The position numbers and the translations under genes were made by a program. From positions 62,001 through 126,000 of the forward strand of contig CAJLTA010000002.1 of the NCBI GenBank assembly GCA_905209455.1: DNA of 64,000 nucleotides, in the 5' to 3' direction. Under the pieces are notes generated by a model. It had not been told where the DNA came from and did not search any database. It was given only the letters and a program-made list of their open reading frames with translations. Below are positions 6,594 to 14,787 of this stretch, piece by piece; position 1 is the stretch's first letter, and every line of letters starts with the position of its first letter. Source of the DNA: an uncultured Collinsella sp. Lineage in GTDB: Bacteria; Actinomycetota; Coriobacteriia; Coriobacteriales; Coriobacteriaceae.

Positions 6594-9476
6594 CTAAATA
6601 AACACGTCAACGAGGATGGGCATAAGGTTGAGCAGGCCAAACACCAGCGCCACGCCCCATCCGAGCCTAAAGCAGCTGCGCCAGGTGCTGCGTGCGAAGG
6701 TGTTGTCGATCAGGACCTCGACAAAATACGTCGCGGCCATCACGACCAGGGCTACAACCCAGCTCACGGGGTTGTCCCAGACAAAGAACATGCCCACCCA
6801 CATCAAAAACAGCACGGTCTCGCACCAGTGCATAAGGGTCATCTTGGCCAGCGTGCCGCCGCTCATCTCGGTGGCGACGCCCTGGACGATCTCCTGATGC
6901 GCATGATGCGAGTACGAAAGGTCAAACGGCGACTTGCGCAGCTTGATGGTAAGCACCGCGAGCAACGCGAGGAAAATGGGCGCGCTGTGCACGATGATGG
7001 GGACCGACTGCCCCGTCACGGCGATGGAATCAAAGCTGTCGGTGGCAAGGTACAGGCCCACGCTCATCAGCAAAACGGCGGGCTCGTAACTCATAACCTG
7101 CAGTAACTCACGATCGGCGCCAACCTGGGCAAACGGGCTTTGCGTCGAGGCGGACGCCAGCACCACAAAGATCGCGGCGAGCGTCACCATAAAAGCGCAC
7201 AGTAGCGTGTTAGAGCCCGACACAAAGATGCCGCCGCCCACCACGGTAAAGATGAGCGCGCACGCCATATAGGTATCGTCCATGGTGTTTACGCTGGCGG
7301 GGGCCTTGCGCAGCAGCTTGGCAACGTCGTAGAAGGGCTGCAGCAGGCGCGGGCCCACGCGGCCCTGCATGCGGGCGGACAGCTTGCGGTCGATGCCGTC
7401 GATCATGCCACCCACAAGCGGCGCCAGCAGGGCAAACGCCACGGTGCCAATAAAAATGCCCACGACACCCGAACCTTCAAAATACTTGCCGCGCAGCACC
7501 GAGGGCGCACTCATGGCAAGTCTCTCGGGCCCAATCCATGCGCAACACAGCAGCGCAAACAAGATAATGCTGCAGCACACGACGCTACCCGCGGGGCCAA
7601 TACGCTTCTCGCCAAGGGCGTCCTCCGAGTACCAATTGCGCTTTTCGGCCTTTACCTCGTGTCCCATCGAGCCGCGGAAATGGCGATATTTGTCGGTTCC
7701 CACACCCGAAAGATATACGTTTACATGCGGTTTGTTGCTCACGCGGAATGAAGTCAGCAACACCACGGCAATAAAAGCCACGATAACCACCATCAGATAC
7801 ATGGCGTCCTTGCCAATAACGTACGGCACGCGGCCAAACACCATGGCCAAGTAAGGCGACACCAGACCGCTCGAGATAACCGGGAACGCCACGCAGCACA
7901 GAATAAGCAGCGCGGCGATGGTGTTGAGCGCCATCCATTCGGTCTTATGGACATTGACCTCAACGTTTTGAGCCGTGGGGTCGACGCCCGAAAGCTTGGC
8001 AAGCCACTTGCCCCAGAAGAAGAACGTCGCGGCCGAGCCAAAGGCAAGCACCATGATCATGAGCACGTTGCCGGTCTGCGCGAACGCCACCAGGGCGCCC
8101 CACTTGGACACGAGCATGCCAAACGGCGCCACAAACATGCCCATGATGCCCAGCATCATCAGGCGCGTCAGGTGCGGCATGCGGCTGAACATGCCGTCCA
8201 TGTCCTCGATATCGCGGCTGCCGATATGATGCTCGGCCGTGCCCACGCACAGGAACAGCAGCGACTTGGCCACCGTGTGGAACAGGATCAGGAAGATGGC
8301 CGCCCATACGGCCTCGGGCGCGCCGACACCCAAGCAGGCACTAATGAGGCCCAAGTTGGAAATGGTGGAGTACGCGAGCACGCGTTTGGCGTTGCTCTGC
8401 GAGATGGCCATGAGGGCAGCGAGCAAAAACGTGATGGCACCCACACTCGTGACCATAAAGCCGGTCACAGGATAGATGGCATAGAGCGGGCTCAGCTTGA
8501 CCATCAGGAATACGCCGGCTTTGACCATGGTTGACGAGTGCAGCAGGGCGCTCGTGGGCGTGGGGGCAACCATGGCACCCAGCAGCCAAGTGTGGAACGG
8601 CATCTGTGCGGCCTTGGTGAGCGCGGCGAGCGACAGCAGAACGACCGGCATCACCAGCAGCGCGGACTGCGCGGTTCCGGCGCCGGAAAGCTCGATCATG
8701 CCCGAGATGGTCAGCGGCATGCCATTGACGTGCAGAAACATAAGGCCCGCCAAAAACGCGATGCCGCCCAGCATGTTGAGGATGATCTGGGTGAAGGCGT
8801 TTTTGATGGCCTCGGGCGTGCGCGTGTAGCCAATCATAAGGAACGAGCACACGGTGGTGATTTCCCAGCCGCAGAACAGCCACTCAAGGTTGTCACTCGT
8901 CACGATGACGAACATGGCCGAGAGGAATAGAAACATAAGCGCCAGGAACTGCGGGCGACGGTCGGGCGCGGTCTGCCCGCGCAGCGCAGCCTCGTGCTCG
9001 TCATGGGCCTGGAAGTCCTTCATGTAGCCCAGGGCATACACGCAGATTAGGCTACCGACGATGCCGACGGCGAGGACCATGATCACACTCATGTAGTCCA
9101 GGTAGAGCGGCGTCGCCGTGACGGCTTCGACCGCGGGCAGCGTCATGGCTGCAAAGGCGAACGAGCCCACCAGCTGGACTATGCCGAGCACCGTGGCGAG
9201 CGCGTTCCTATATTTGTACGCGTTGTACAGGATTACGGCGCACAGGATGACGTCGATGACGGAGCTGATGATCGAGAGCACATGCGAGGTGCCGGAGGCA
9301 ACCTCAAAGCTCTGCGGACCCATGCCAAAAAACATGACGGCGACTACAACTGTCACCGCCATAATAATGCCGGAACCTATGAGCCCCACCGCATCGCGGG
9401 CGCGGTCGCCGCGCGCGAACAGCATGCCCAGCGCCGGTACCAGCGGAAACAGGGTAAGGAAATACAGTAGCGTCAT
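6594..9476 (-). CDS. echAB: Fused Ech-type hydrogenase membrane subunits EchA-EchB (NuoL-like + NuoH-like)
   Basis: A 960-residue membrane protein that joins two normally separate subunits. Residues 1 to about 640 are an antiporter-like proton channel (NuoL/MrpA family), with the core motifs KAAQMPFHTWLLGAM and ALLHSSTMVKAGVF and about 14-16 membrane helices. A hydrophilic bridge (about residues 585-650) follows. Residues from about 670 to the end are NuoH/EchB-like: GIDRKLSARMQGRVGPRLLQP, then ELLQVMSYEPAVLL and SPFDLSYSHHAHQEIVQG, which line the quinone-site equivalent facing the peripheral arm. The complex should couple ferredoxin-dependent H2 evolution to ion export. The frame is continuous, with no sign of a sequencing join. 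First gene of the operon; the ATG at 9476 is the natural start. Confidence 0.9.
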   Translation of the reverse strand: MTLLYFLTLFPLVPALGMLFARGDRARDAVGLIGSGIIMAVTVVVAVMFFGMGPQSFEVASGTSHVLSIISSVIDVILCAVILYNAYKYRNALATVLGIVQLVGSFAFAAMTLPAVEAVTATPLYLDYMSVIMVLAVGIVGSLICVYALGYMKDFQAHDEHEAALRGQTAPDRRPQFLALMFLFLSAMFVIVTSDNLEWLFCGWEITTVCSFLMIGYTRTPEAIKNAFTQIILNMLGGIAFLAGLMFLHVNGMPLTISGMIELSGAGTAQSALLVMPVVLLSLAALTKAAQMPFHTWLLGAMVAPTPTSALLHSSTMVKAGVFLMVKLSPLYAIYPVTGFMVTSVGAITFLLAALMAISQSNAKRVLAYSTISNLGLISACLGVGAPEAVWAAIFLILFHTVAKSLLFLCVGTAEHHIGSRDIEDMDGMFSRMPHLTRLMMLGIMGMFVAPFGMLVSKWGALVAFAQTGNVLMIMVLAFGSAATFFFWGKWLAKLSGVDPTAQNVEVNVHKTEWMALNTIAALLILCCVAFPVISSGLVSPYLAMVFGRVPYVIGKDAMYLMVVIVAFIAVVLLTSFRVSNKPHVNVYLSGVGTDKYRHFRGSMGHEVKAEKRNWYSEDALGEKRIGPAGSVVCCSIILFALLCCAWIGPERLAMSAPSVLRGKYFEGSGVVGIFIGTVAFALLAPLVGGMIDGIDRKLSARMQGRVGPRLLQPFYDVAKLLRKAPASVNTMDDTYMACALIFTVVGGGIFVSGSNTLLCAFMVTLAAIFVVLASASTQSPFAQVGADRELLQVMSYEPAVLLMSVGLYLATDSFDSIAVTGQSVPIIVHSAPIFLALLAVLTIKLRKSPFDLSYSHHAHQEIVQGVATEMSGGTLAKMTLMHWCETVLFLMWVGMFFVWDNPVSWVVALVVMAATYFVEVLIDNTFARSTWRSCFRLGWGVALVFGLLNLMPILVDVFI

Positions 9477-9733
9477 ACCATCACTCCCCCATGCAAAAAC
9501 GCTGCAATTGTTTAACGTTATAGCTCAATTGATGAGTAGCGGCAGCGGGTTTTCGGTCAACTGGGGAGTTTTAGGCGTACGGGGCAAGGAGTCTGTCCGC
9601 ATTGGAGCAAAGGAGCGACGCTCCCCCTATCGCAGCGGTGGGCGCACGGGCCACTGCGCGCGGTTTATTGGCCATTTTGGAGGATGTCCCGATAGGCTCG
9701 CGGCGGTCCAAAAAGTTGGCGCGGCAAGAAAAA

Positions 9734-9751
9734 TGCGCCCCTGTGGGCGCA
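9734..9751 (-). terminator. Terminator of the OrfA-like gene
   Basis: Stem TGCGCCC / GGGCGCA with a 4-base loop. On the minus strand it is followed by TTTTTCTT. It lies 13 bases behind the stop of the gene at 9764. Confidence 0.8.
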
Positions 9752-9763
9752 CCATCCCGTTTG

Positions 9764-10159
9764 CTATTCCGCCTTTTTAACGCGCGGCTTGCGACCGCGC
9801 GGCTTATCGACCAGTGCGGCCTCACCGCTCTCGCGGTACTGACGGCACCAAGCCTTGACCGAAGACTCGCTGGGAATCTTGTGCTTGATCATGGCCTCGC
9901 GAACCGTCAAGCCGTTTTCCAGACGGTCCTTAACCACAGCGAGCTTTACGTCGTACGAATAGGTGTGATGATGCGAACCGGCATTGAGAACGGCGTCGGC
10001 ACCGCCCACGGCATACGCGCGGGCCCACTGACGAGCCGTGGCCTGGGGAATGCCAAGCTCCGCGGCGAGAGCGCGATGACCGACCCCCTCTTGGAGGATC
10101 TCGACGGCGCGCTGCCTAACCTCGGGCGCATGCGTGCGAATCCTAGTTGCTTCCGACAT
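9764..10159 (-). CDS. Stand-alone helix-turn-helix protein, IS3/IS150 OrfA-like
   Basis: Basic protein of 131 residues with two helix-turn-helix units: residues 10-55 (EVRQRAVEILQEGVGHRALA, then GIPQATARQWARAYAVGG) and 65-115 (YDVKLAVVKDRLENGLTVREA, then ESSVKAWCRQYRESGEAAL). It ends in a basic tail (DKPRGRKPRVKKAE). This resembles the DNA-binding part of IS150-type OrfA. However, no OrfB integrase, no leucine zipper and no terminal inverted repeats are found nearby, and the gene has its own terminator. It is either a solitary remnant of an insertion sequence or a domesticated regulator; I cannot decide between these. Start: ATG at 10159; a GTG three codons upstream is possible. Confidence 0.7.
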   Translation of the reverse strand: MSEATRIRTHAPEVRQRAVEILQEGVGHRALAAELGIPQATARQWARAYAVGGADAVLNAGSHHHTYSYDVKLAVVKDRLENGLTVREAMIKHKIPSESSVKAWCRQYRESGEAALVDKPRGRKPRVKKAE

Positions 10160-10608
10160 ACCTGCCACTTCTTAGCCTTAGCCGTTAATCTGCTTTCTTA
10201 CGTGCAAGTTAGATAGTAGCATTTTACTGTTTGTTCAAAGCAGTTAATTAAAGTAGACGCGGTGTTATCTGGACATTTGGCACCAAATTACGACATTTCT
10301 TTATCGATTATTTACGCTGGTAGCTGACTCGCAGCCAATCGTCATTCGCTTGTCAACAAAGTTGGCATCTCTTTATGTCCTTTGGTATAGAGGATATAGT
10401 TATTAACCCCTCCCCCAATAATTTTGAGTGATCTGCAAGGCAGTAGACGTCCTCACTCCTCATGATTACCGCGCATTGCCATTCATCGGAGCAAAACAAA
10501 AAGGGCGGGACCTGCTGCGCTTGCAGGCCCCGCACCGGTTGACACCCGACGGGACACAGCCGGGCGAGACGGATCCGTGCTACCGCCCCGCCTGGCCGCG
10601 ATGTTCAA
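10160..10608. other. Intergenic region without a convincing gene
   Basis: An AT-rich stretch (10190-10430) upstream of the OrfA-like gene probably holds its promoter, but no clear -35/-10 pair was found. A 60-codon minus-strand open frame at 10353-10535 has no family features and runs over the terminator. The rest is the terminator of the oxidoreductase gene and GC-rich sequence. Confidence 0.6.
10505..10533 (-). terminator. Terminator of the oxidoreductase gene
   Basis: Stem GCGGGGCCTGC / GCAGGTCCCGC (one mismatch). On the minus strand it is followed by CCTTTTTGTTTTG. About 75 bases behind the stop at 10609. Confidence 0.8.
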
Positions 10609-12645
10609 CTACAGCTCGTTGGCCGCGTGATACGCCGTGCGAATGGCGCTCGCAATGTCGGCGGTGCGCTCACCCGAGCAGTCGCCCACGCAGGTCACGG
10701 GCACCGTCACGCCATCCAGGTCAAACGCGTTGGCCTTGGAGCCCACGGCCATCACCACGTAATCGCAGGCGATCTTCACCGGCTCCTCGGCGCCGTCCTC
10801 GGTGGTGCGAATGGCCTCCACGCCCTCGTCGGTAATGGCGGTCAGGCGGGTCTTAACGTGCTGCTCCACGTTGTGCTCTGCAAAGTCGCTCATAATCAGC
10901 GGCAGAATGGTCTCGGACTCGCCCGCGGCAATCTTGTCGAGCATCTCCACGATCGCCACCTCGCAGCCGTGCTGCAGCAGATACTCGGCAGTCTCGGTGC
11001 CCACCAGGCCACCGCCAATGACAGCGACGCGGCCGTTGATCTCCGCCTTGCCGGCCAGCACGTCCCAGCTCGAGACGACCTTCTCCGAGTCGGCGCCCGG
11101 AACGGGGATGACCACGTCGTGCGCGCCCACGGCCACAATCGCGGCGTCGGCGGCATTGAGGTCCTCAGCGGTAGCGGCATGGCTGAGCTCAACCTTCACG
11201 CCCAGGCCAGGCAGAATCTTCTCGTAGTACTCGACCGAGCGCATGATCTCGTCCTTGCGCGGAGGCGCAGCCGCCAGCACAATCTGGCCGCCCAGATGAT
11301 CGCTCGCCTCGTAGATGGTCACGTCGTAGCCGCGCTTGGCCGCCACGCGTGCGGCCTCCAGGCCGGCGATGCCGCCGCCCACCACGGCGATCTTCTTGTC
11401 GCCCTCGCCCGGCTTAATGGCGATGGTCGCCTCGTCGCCGTTCTCGGCATTGAGCACGCACGAGATGTACTTGCGATTTTGAATCGCGTCGACGCAGCCC
11501 TTGTTGCAGTTGAGGCACTCGCGGATGGGCTCACCCGTGGCGGCCTTCAGCGCAATGTCGGGGTCGCACATGAGCGAGCGGCCATAGGCGATGATATCGG
11601 CCGCGCCGTCTTCCAGAATCTTCTCGCCGGCCTCGACCGAAACCACGCGGCCCACGGTTGCCACCGGCACGGAGACCAGGGCCTTGACGCGCTCGGCCAC
11701 GGGCAGCGTCCAGTTGTAGGGCATGGCGCCCATGGGCGGAATGGTGTCGCCCATGTTGCCGGTGTGGTTGGCCTGTGCGACCTGGATCATATCGATGCCC
11801 GCGCCCTCGAGCAGCTTGGCGAACTCGCAGGCCTCGTCGGGCTGCAGGCCGCCCTTGCCGCGCGGCGTGCCGTCGGGGTTCTCCATGATCACGGGGAGCT
11901 TGTACTCCACCATCAGCTGCGGCGCGGCTTCCTTAATGGCGGCGACGACCTCCAGCGCGTAGCGAACGCGGTTCTCGAACGAGCCGCCGTACTCGTCGGT
12001 GCGCTGGTTGAGGATGGCCGAGCACAGCGAACCCACCAGACGATCGCCGTGGACCTCGATAGCGTCGATGCCGGCCTGCTGCGCACGGGCGGCCGAGGCA
12101 GCGATGGCCTCCTTGATCTGGGTGAGTTGCTCTACGCTCGCCTCGTTCACAAAGTGCTGCATGTCGTGATGCAGCTTGGCGTAGGCCTGGTTGCGGATCT
12201 CGTTGGACTCGGCCATCTTGGCGGCAAAGGTCTCCTCGTCGCCGGCGGCCTTGGCCTCCTGCGCGGCCTTGGCAGCGGCCATGGATCCCATGACCATGTG
12301 GCCGACACCGGGCACATCGTACTCGGGGTGGAACAGCTGCAGCGCGACCTTGGCGCCGTGCTTGTGGACGACATCGGCCAGCGCCTTAAACGTGGGGATC
12401 TGGGCGTCGGTTGCCAGCTTGGGCGTGGGGCTTGCGGTCATGACGGGAGCGACGTCGCCGATGACGATGTAGCTCACGCCGCCACGGGCCAAGCGCTCGT
12501 AAAAAGCCAGGCTGCGCTCGCCGATGGAACCGTCACGCTCCTCGTAGCCGGTGGTCAGCGGCGGAAACATAATGCGGTTCTTGAGCTCAAGGGGGCCAAC
12601 CGTAATGGGCTGGAGCAGCTTGGATGCAGGTGTGGTCATGGACAT
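10609..12645 (-). CDS. Old-yellow-enzyme family Fe-S flavin oxidoreductase (2-enoate reductase/BaiH-like)
   Basis: Multidomain reductase of 678 residues. Residues 1-380 are the FMN TIM barrel (QPITVGPLELKNRIMFPPLTT, AIEVHGD, RTDEYGGSFENRVR). A [4Fe-4S] motif follows (CLNCNKGC, then Cys about 11 residues later in KYISC). The C-terminal half has two dinucleotide folds: VVGGGIAGLEAARVA (FAD) and VIGGGLVGTETAEYL (NADH). This is the architecture of 2,4-dienoyl-CoA reductase, 2-enoate reductase and the bile-acid enzymes BaiCD/BaiH. The barrel has an insertion around residues 120-160, which makes it slightly longer than usual. It stands alone between two terminators, so it gives no hint of its substrate. 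Gut actinobacteria carry many paralogues acting on enoates, steroids or xenobiotics. Confidence 0.88.
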   Translation of the reverse strand: MSMTTPASKLLQPITVGPLELKNRIMFPPLTTGYEERDGSIGERSLAFYERLARGGVSYIVIGDVAPVMTASPTPKLATDAQIPTFKALADVVHKHGAKVALQLFHPEYDVPGVGHMVMGSMAAAKAAQEAKAAGDEETFAAKMAESNEIRNQAYAKLHHDMQHFVNEASVEQLTQIKEAIAASAARAQQAGIDAIEVHGDRLVGSLCSAILNQRTDEYGGSFENRVRYALEVVAAIKEAAPQLMVEYKLPVIMENPDGTPRGKGGLQPDEACEFAKLLEGAGIDMIQVAQANHTGNMGDTIPPMGAMPYNWTLPVAERVKALVSVPVATVGRVVSVEAGEKILEDGAADIIAYGRSLMCDPDIALKAATGEPIRECLNCNKGCVDAIQNRKYISCVLNAENGDEATIAIKPGEGDKKIAVVGGGIAGLEAARVAAKRGYDVTIYEASDHLGGQIVLAAAPPRKDEIMRSVEYYEKILPGLGVKVELSHAATAEDLNAADAAIVAVGAHDVVIPVPGADSEKVVSSWDVLAGKAEINGRVAVIGGGLVGTETAEYLLQHGCEVAIVEMLDKIAAGESETILPLIMSDFAEHNVEQHVKTRLTAITDEGVEAIRTTEDGAEEPVKIACDYVVMAVGSKANAFDLDGVTVPVTCVGDCSGERTADIASAIRTAYHAANEL

Positions 12646-12793
12646 TCCTCTCTTGTAGGCGCGGCGGCGATGATGCCGCGTAGTTGTCTAGAGGATATGG
12701 CATGGGAATACAGCAGCGCAACGGAAATCGGCGGACAGCAGGTAGCGGCAGGTGGATGGGGCGGGGCGGCCCGTCGGTTTGCCCGCCGGTTTA

Positions 12794-12930
12794 TCTCAAT
12801 CTGTAACAGTTGCGCGGCAAAACCGGGTCTTACTGTTACAGATCGAGACAAACACGACCCAACCCACCGGTATATCTCGATCTGTAACACCTAGCCGCCC
12901 AAATCGGGTCTAGATGTTACAGATCGAGAT
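12794..12930. repeat. Tandem pair of fold-back elements with TCTGTAACA arms
   Basis: First copy: arms 12794-12810 and 12832-12848 (one mismatch). Second copy: arms 12874-12889 and 12915-12930 (perfect 16 bases, ATCTCGATCTGTAACA). The inner sequences are related: GCGGCAAAACCGGGTCT and GCCGCCCAAATCGGGTCT. The copies are spaced about 80 bases apart. Confidence 0.85.
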
Positions 12931-12984
12931 TTTGTTTGAGAGGCCAAGAATTGGACCGAAAACACAGTCCCGGGATAACAAAAA

Positions 12985-13009
12985 AGCTCGCCGGCTAGGC
13001 CGACGAGCT
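12985..13009 (-). terminator. Terminator of the initiator tRNA gene
   Basis: Stem AGCTCGTCGGC / GCCGGCGAGCT with a 3-base loop. It is followed on the minus strand by TTTTTT and lies 10 bases behind the tRNA. Confidence 0.85.
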
Positions 13010-13018
13010 GCAAGTTCT

Positions 13019-13095
13019 TGGTCGCGGGGGCAGGATTTGAACCTACGACCTCCGGGTTATGAGCCCGGCGAGCTACCAGACTGCTCCACCCCGCA
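13019..13095 (-). tRNA. Initiator tRNA-fMet (CAU)
   Basis: 77 bases including an encoded CCA end. The minus strand reads TGCGGGG at the acceptor, D-stem GAGC/GCTC, anticodon loop CTCATAA (anticodon CAU), T-loop TTCAAAT. Three consecutive G-C pairs in the anticodon stem (GGG before and CCC after the loop) and the weak U1-G72 pair at the acceptor end mark it as the initiator rather than elongator Met or Ile2. Overall it is very close to the E. coli initiator sequence. It is followed by its own terminator. Confidence 0.95.
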
Positions 13096-13249
13096 ATGTC
13101 TGGGCGCCTCATGTGCGCAAGAAAGAATATTACGCGGGAGTTCGGTAAACGGCAAGGAAAATCTCGTAGAGCATAATTCCTTCATATTTAAACCCCTCAG
13201 CCCCTATCACCGTAAACGAATCGCAGCCGAGCGCCGTCGACGGCACGTA

Positions 13250-13255
13250 TACAAT
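13250..13255 (+). promoter_or_regulatory. Candidate -10 (TACAAT) of coaX
   Basis: TACAAT inside TATACAATGG, 36 bases before the coaX start. No convincing -35 at the expected distance. Confidence 0.4.
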
Positions 13256-13291
13256 GGTGCGCGTCCTTTTATGCCAACACCGGGAGTAGAC

Positions 13292-14065
13292 ATGCTGCTC
13301 GCTATCGATATGGGAAATACGCAGACGGCCATGGGCCTGTTTGACGGAGACGAGCTGGTGCAGTCGTGGCGCATGCCCACCGACCGCTCTTATACCGCCG
13401 ACGAGATCCATGTGCGCCTGATGGGTTTCTTTAAGATGTACGGCCTTTCGCTCGACGCGGTCGACGCGATCGCCTTTGCCGGCGTGGTGCCGCAGCTCTC
13501 GCGCGAATGGCACGCCGTGGCCGACCGCATTGCCGCGGACGCCATCGTCATTGGGCCGCAGACGGCCGCGGTGACCAAGCTGCGCGCGGCGCGTCCCCAG
13601 GCCGTAGGTGCCGATCGCGTCGCTAACGCCGTTGCGGCCGAAACTTTCTACGGCGCGCCGGCAATCGTGGTGGACTTTGGCACCGCGACCAATATCGACG
13701 TCATCGATGAGGACGGTTATTACATTGGCGGAGCGATCGCGCCGGGCATTCGCATCTCCATGGACGCGCTTGCCGCCCGTGCCGCCAAGCTCGCCAGCGT
13801 GCCGCTCGAGGCGCCCGAGCACGCCATCGGCCGCGATACCGAGGAGTGCATCAAGGTCGGCGCCGTGATGGGCGCCGCCGCCATGGCCGAAGGCCTGGTC
13901 GCGCGCATGAAGCGCGAGCTGGGCCGCGAGGATGCCACCGTTATCGCCACGGGCGGCCTCGCCAGCATCGTCGCCGATTCGACCGACGCCTTCGACATAG
14001 TCGACGGCCAACTCACCATCAAAGGCATCTGCGAAATCTACCGCCGCATGCAGGAGTTAGCGTAG
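13292..14065 (+). CDS. coaX: Type III pantothenate kinase
   Basis: Cytoplasmic enzyme of 257 residues that phosphorylates pantothenate, the first step of coenzyme A synthesis. Family features are the N-terminal phosphate loop (LLAIDMGNTQTAMGLF), the pantothenate-site segment GADRVANAVAA, the catalytic Asp in VVDFGTATNIDVI, and the second nucleotide segment GGAIAPGIRIS plus ATGGLA near the C-terminus. The ATG at 13292 is chosen because GGAG lies 5-8 bases upstream; an ATG 7 codons earlier lacks a binding site and adds nonconserved residues. It converges with the biotin-ligase-like gene 20 bases away. Confidence 0.93.
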   Translation: MLLAIDMGNTQTAMGLFDGDELVQSWRMPTDRSYTADEIHVRLMGFFKMYGLSLDAVDAIAFAGVVPQLSREWHAVADRIAADAIVIGPQTAAVTKLRAARPQAVGADRVANAVAAETFYGAPAIVVDFGTATNIDVIDEDGYYIGGAIAPGIRISMDALAARAAKLASVPLEAPEHAIGRDTEECIKVGAVMGAAAMAEGLVARMKRELGREDATVIATGGLASIVADSTDAFDIVDGQLTIKGICEIYRRMQELA

Positions 14066-14085
14066 GCTCTGGCGAAGCCGAGACG

Positions 14086-14787
14086 CTACAGCCCGCGAAT
14101 TCGTACGGCCTCGGGCGGAAACTCCTGCTCGCCGGCATCGGTCTTAATGGTCGCGCGGCCCCAGATGTCCAGGCCTGCAAACACACCGACCGCAAGCGGC
14201 AGGCCGTTGGGCGACACCGCCGCAACTTGGCGGCCCAGCAGCGGCACCATGTCGAAGTACTCGCCCAGCACGGGAGCCAGCGGCCCTGCGGCGCCTTGCG
14301 GCGTGTTGGCAACAACCGCCCAGGCGTCCACGCGGGCCAGCACGGCGGCGGCCAGCGCCTCGACCAGCGCTTCGTCAGCCACGTCCACACCAAGCTCGCT
14401 CAACGCCGAACGCTCAATATCCACCGTCACGGCACCGAACATGCCCGCAGCACCGGCACCGCCGTTCACGGCAACACGCGCGAGCGACGTCTCAAACGCA
14501 GGCGTTCCGCACACGATATCGCTCGGCCACTGGATACCCACCTTACCGGCAAGGCCCAACCCCGGCGTCGAAGCCGTGCCCACGAGCGCGTCCATCATAC
14601 CCATCGCGGCCACAAACGGCAGGCCATGGAAGGCGTGCATATTCACATCCGGACGCACGACCAGCGAAAACGCCAGCGAAGCGTTGCCCGCGCTCCATGC
14701 GCACCAGCCCGCGGACACGCCCTCGCGGCCCGCGTCACGTGCCGCGTCGAGCTCGGTGCCGGCGGCAACAGCATTCATCTCGATCAT
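14086..14787 (-). CDS. Divergent biotin--protein-ligase-like protein
   Basis: A 233-residue protein that aligns by eye to the catalytic core of biotin-[acetyl-CoA carboxylase] ligases. AGREGVSAGWCAW stands where AGRGRRGRKW is expected, IQWPSDI where KWPND is expected, and it has the C-terminal barrel AVGVFAGLDIWGRATIKT. Several catalytic positions differ. The Lys of KWPND is Gln, Asn is Ser, the GRGRxxR nucleotide loop is degraded, and the region before it is only about 18 residues long. It may therefore be an inactive or repurposed member; the fold assignment is tentative. It follows folPK directly (its ATG is adjacent to that stop) and faces coaX. In many bacteria birA and coaX are neighbours, which supports the call. 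Confidence 0.55.
   Translation of the reverse strand: MIEMNAVAAGTELDAARDAGREGVSAGWCAWSAGNASLAFSLVVRPDVNMHAFHGLPFVAAMGMMDALVGTASTPGLGLAGKVGIQWPSDIVCGTPAFETSLARVAVNGGAGAAGMFGAVTVDIERSALSELGVDVADEALVEALAAAVLARVDAWAVVANTPQGAAGPLAPVLGEYFDMVPLLGRQVAAVSPNGLPLAVGVFAGLDIWGRATIKTDAGEQEFPPEAVRIRGL

Larger units (their letters stand above)
12646..13018. other. Intergenic region with tandem fold-back pair and tRNA terminator
   Basis: No gene is supported. It contains the likely promoter of the oxidoreductase (not resolved), two tandem fold-back elements (12794-12848 and 12874-12930) and the terminator of the initiator tRNA. Confidence 0.7.

Noticed and set aside
9764..10168. Complete IS3-family insertion sequence
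   Set aside because: No OrfB reading frame and no terminal inverted repeats or target duplication are seen on either side.
10353..10535. 60-codon minus-strand open frame with several Cys
   Set aside because: No ribosome binding site of note, no family resemblance, and it crosses the terminator of the oxidoreductase gene.
12794..12930. Possible CRISPR remnant because of two regularly spaced palindromic repeats
   Set aside because: Only two copies, the units are fold-backs with related interiors rather than identical repeats with unique spacers, and no cas gene is nearby.
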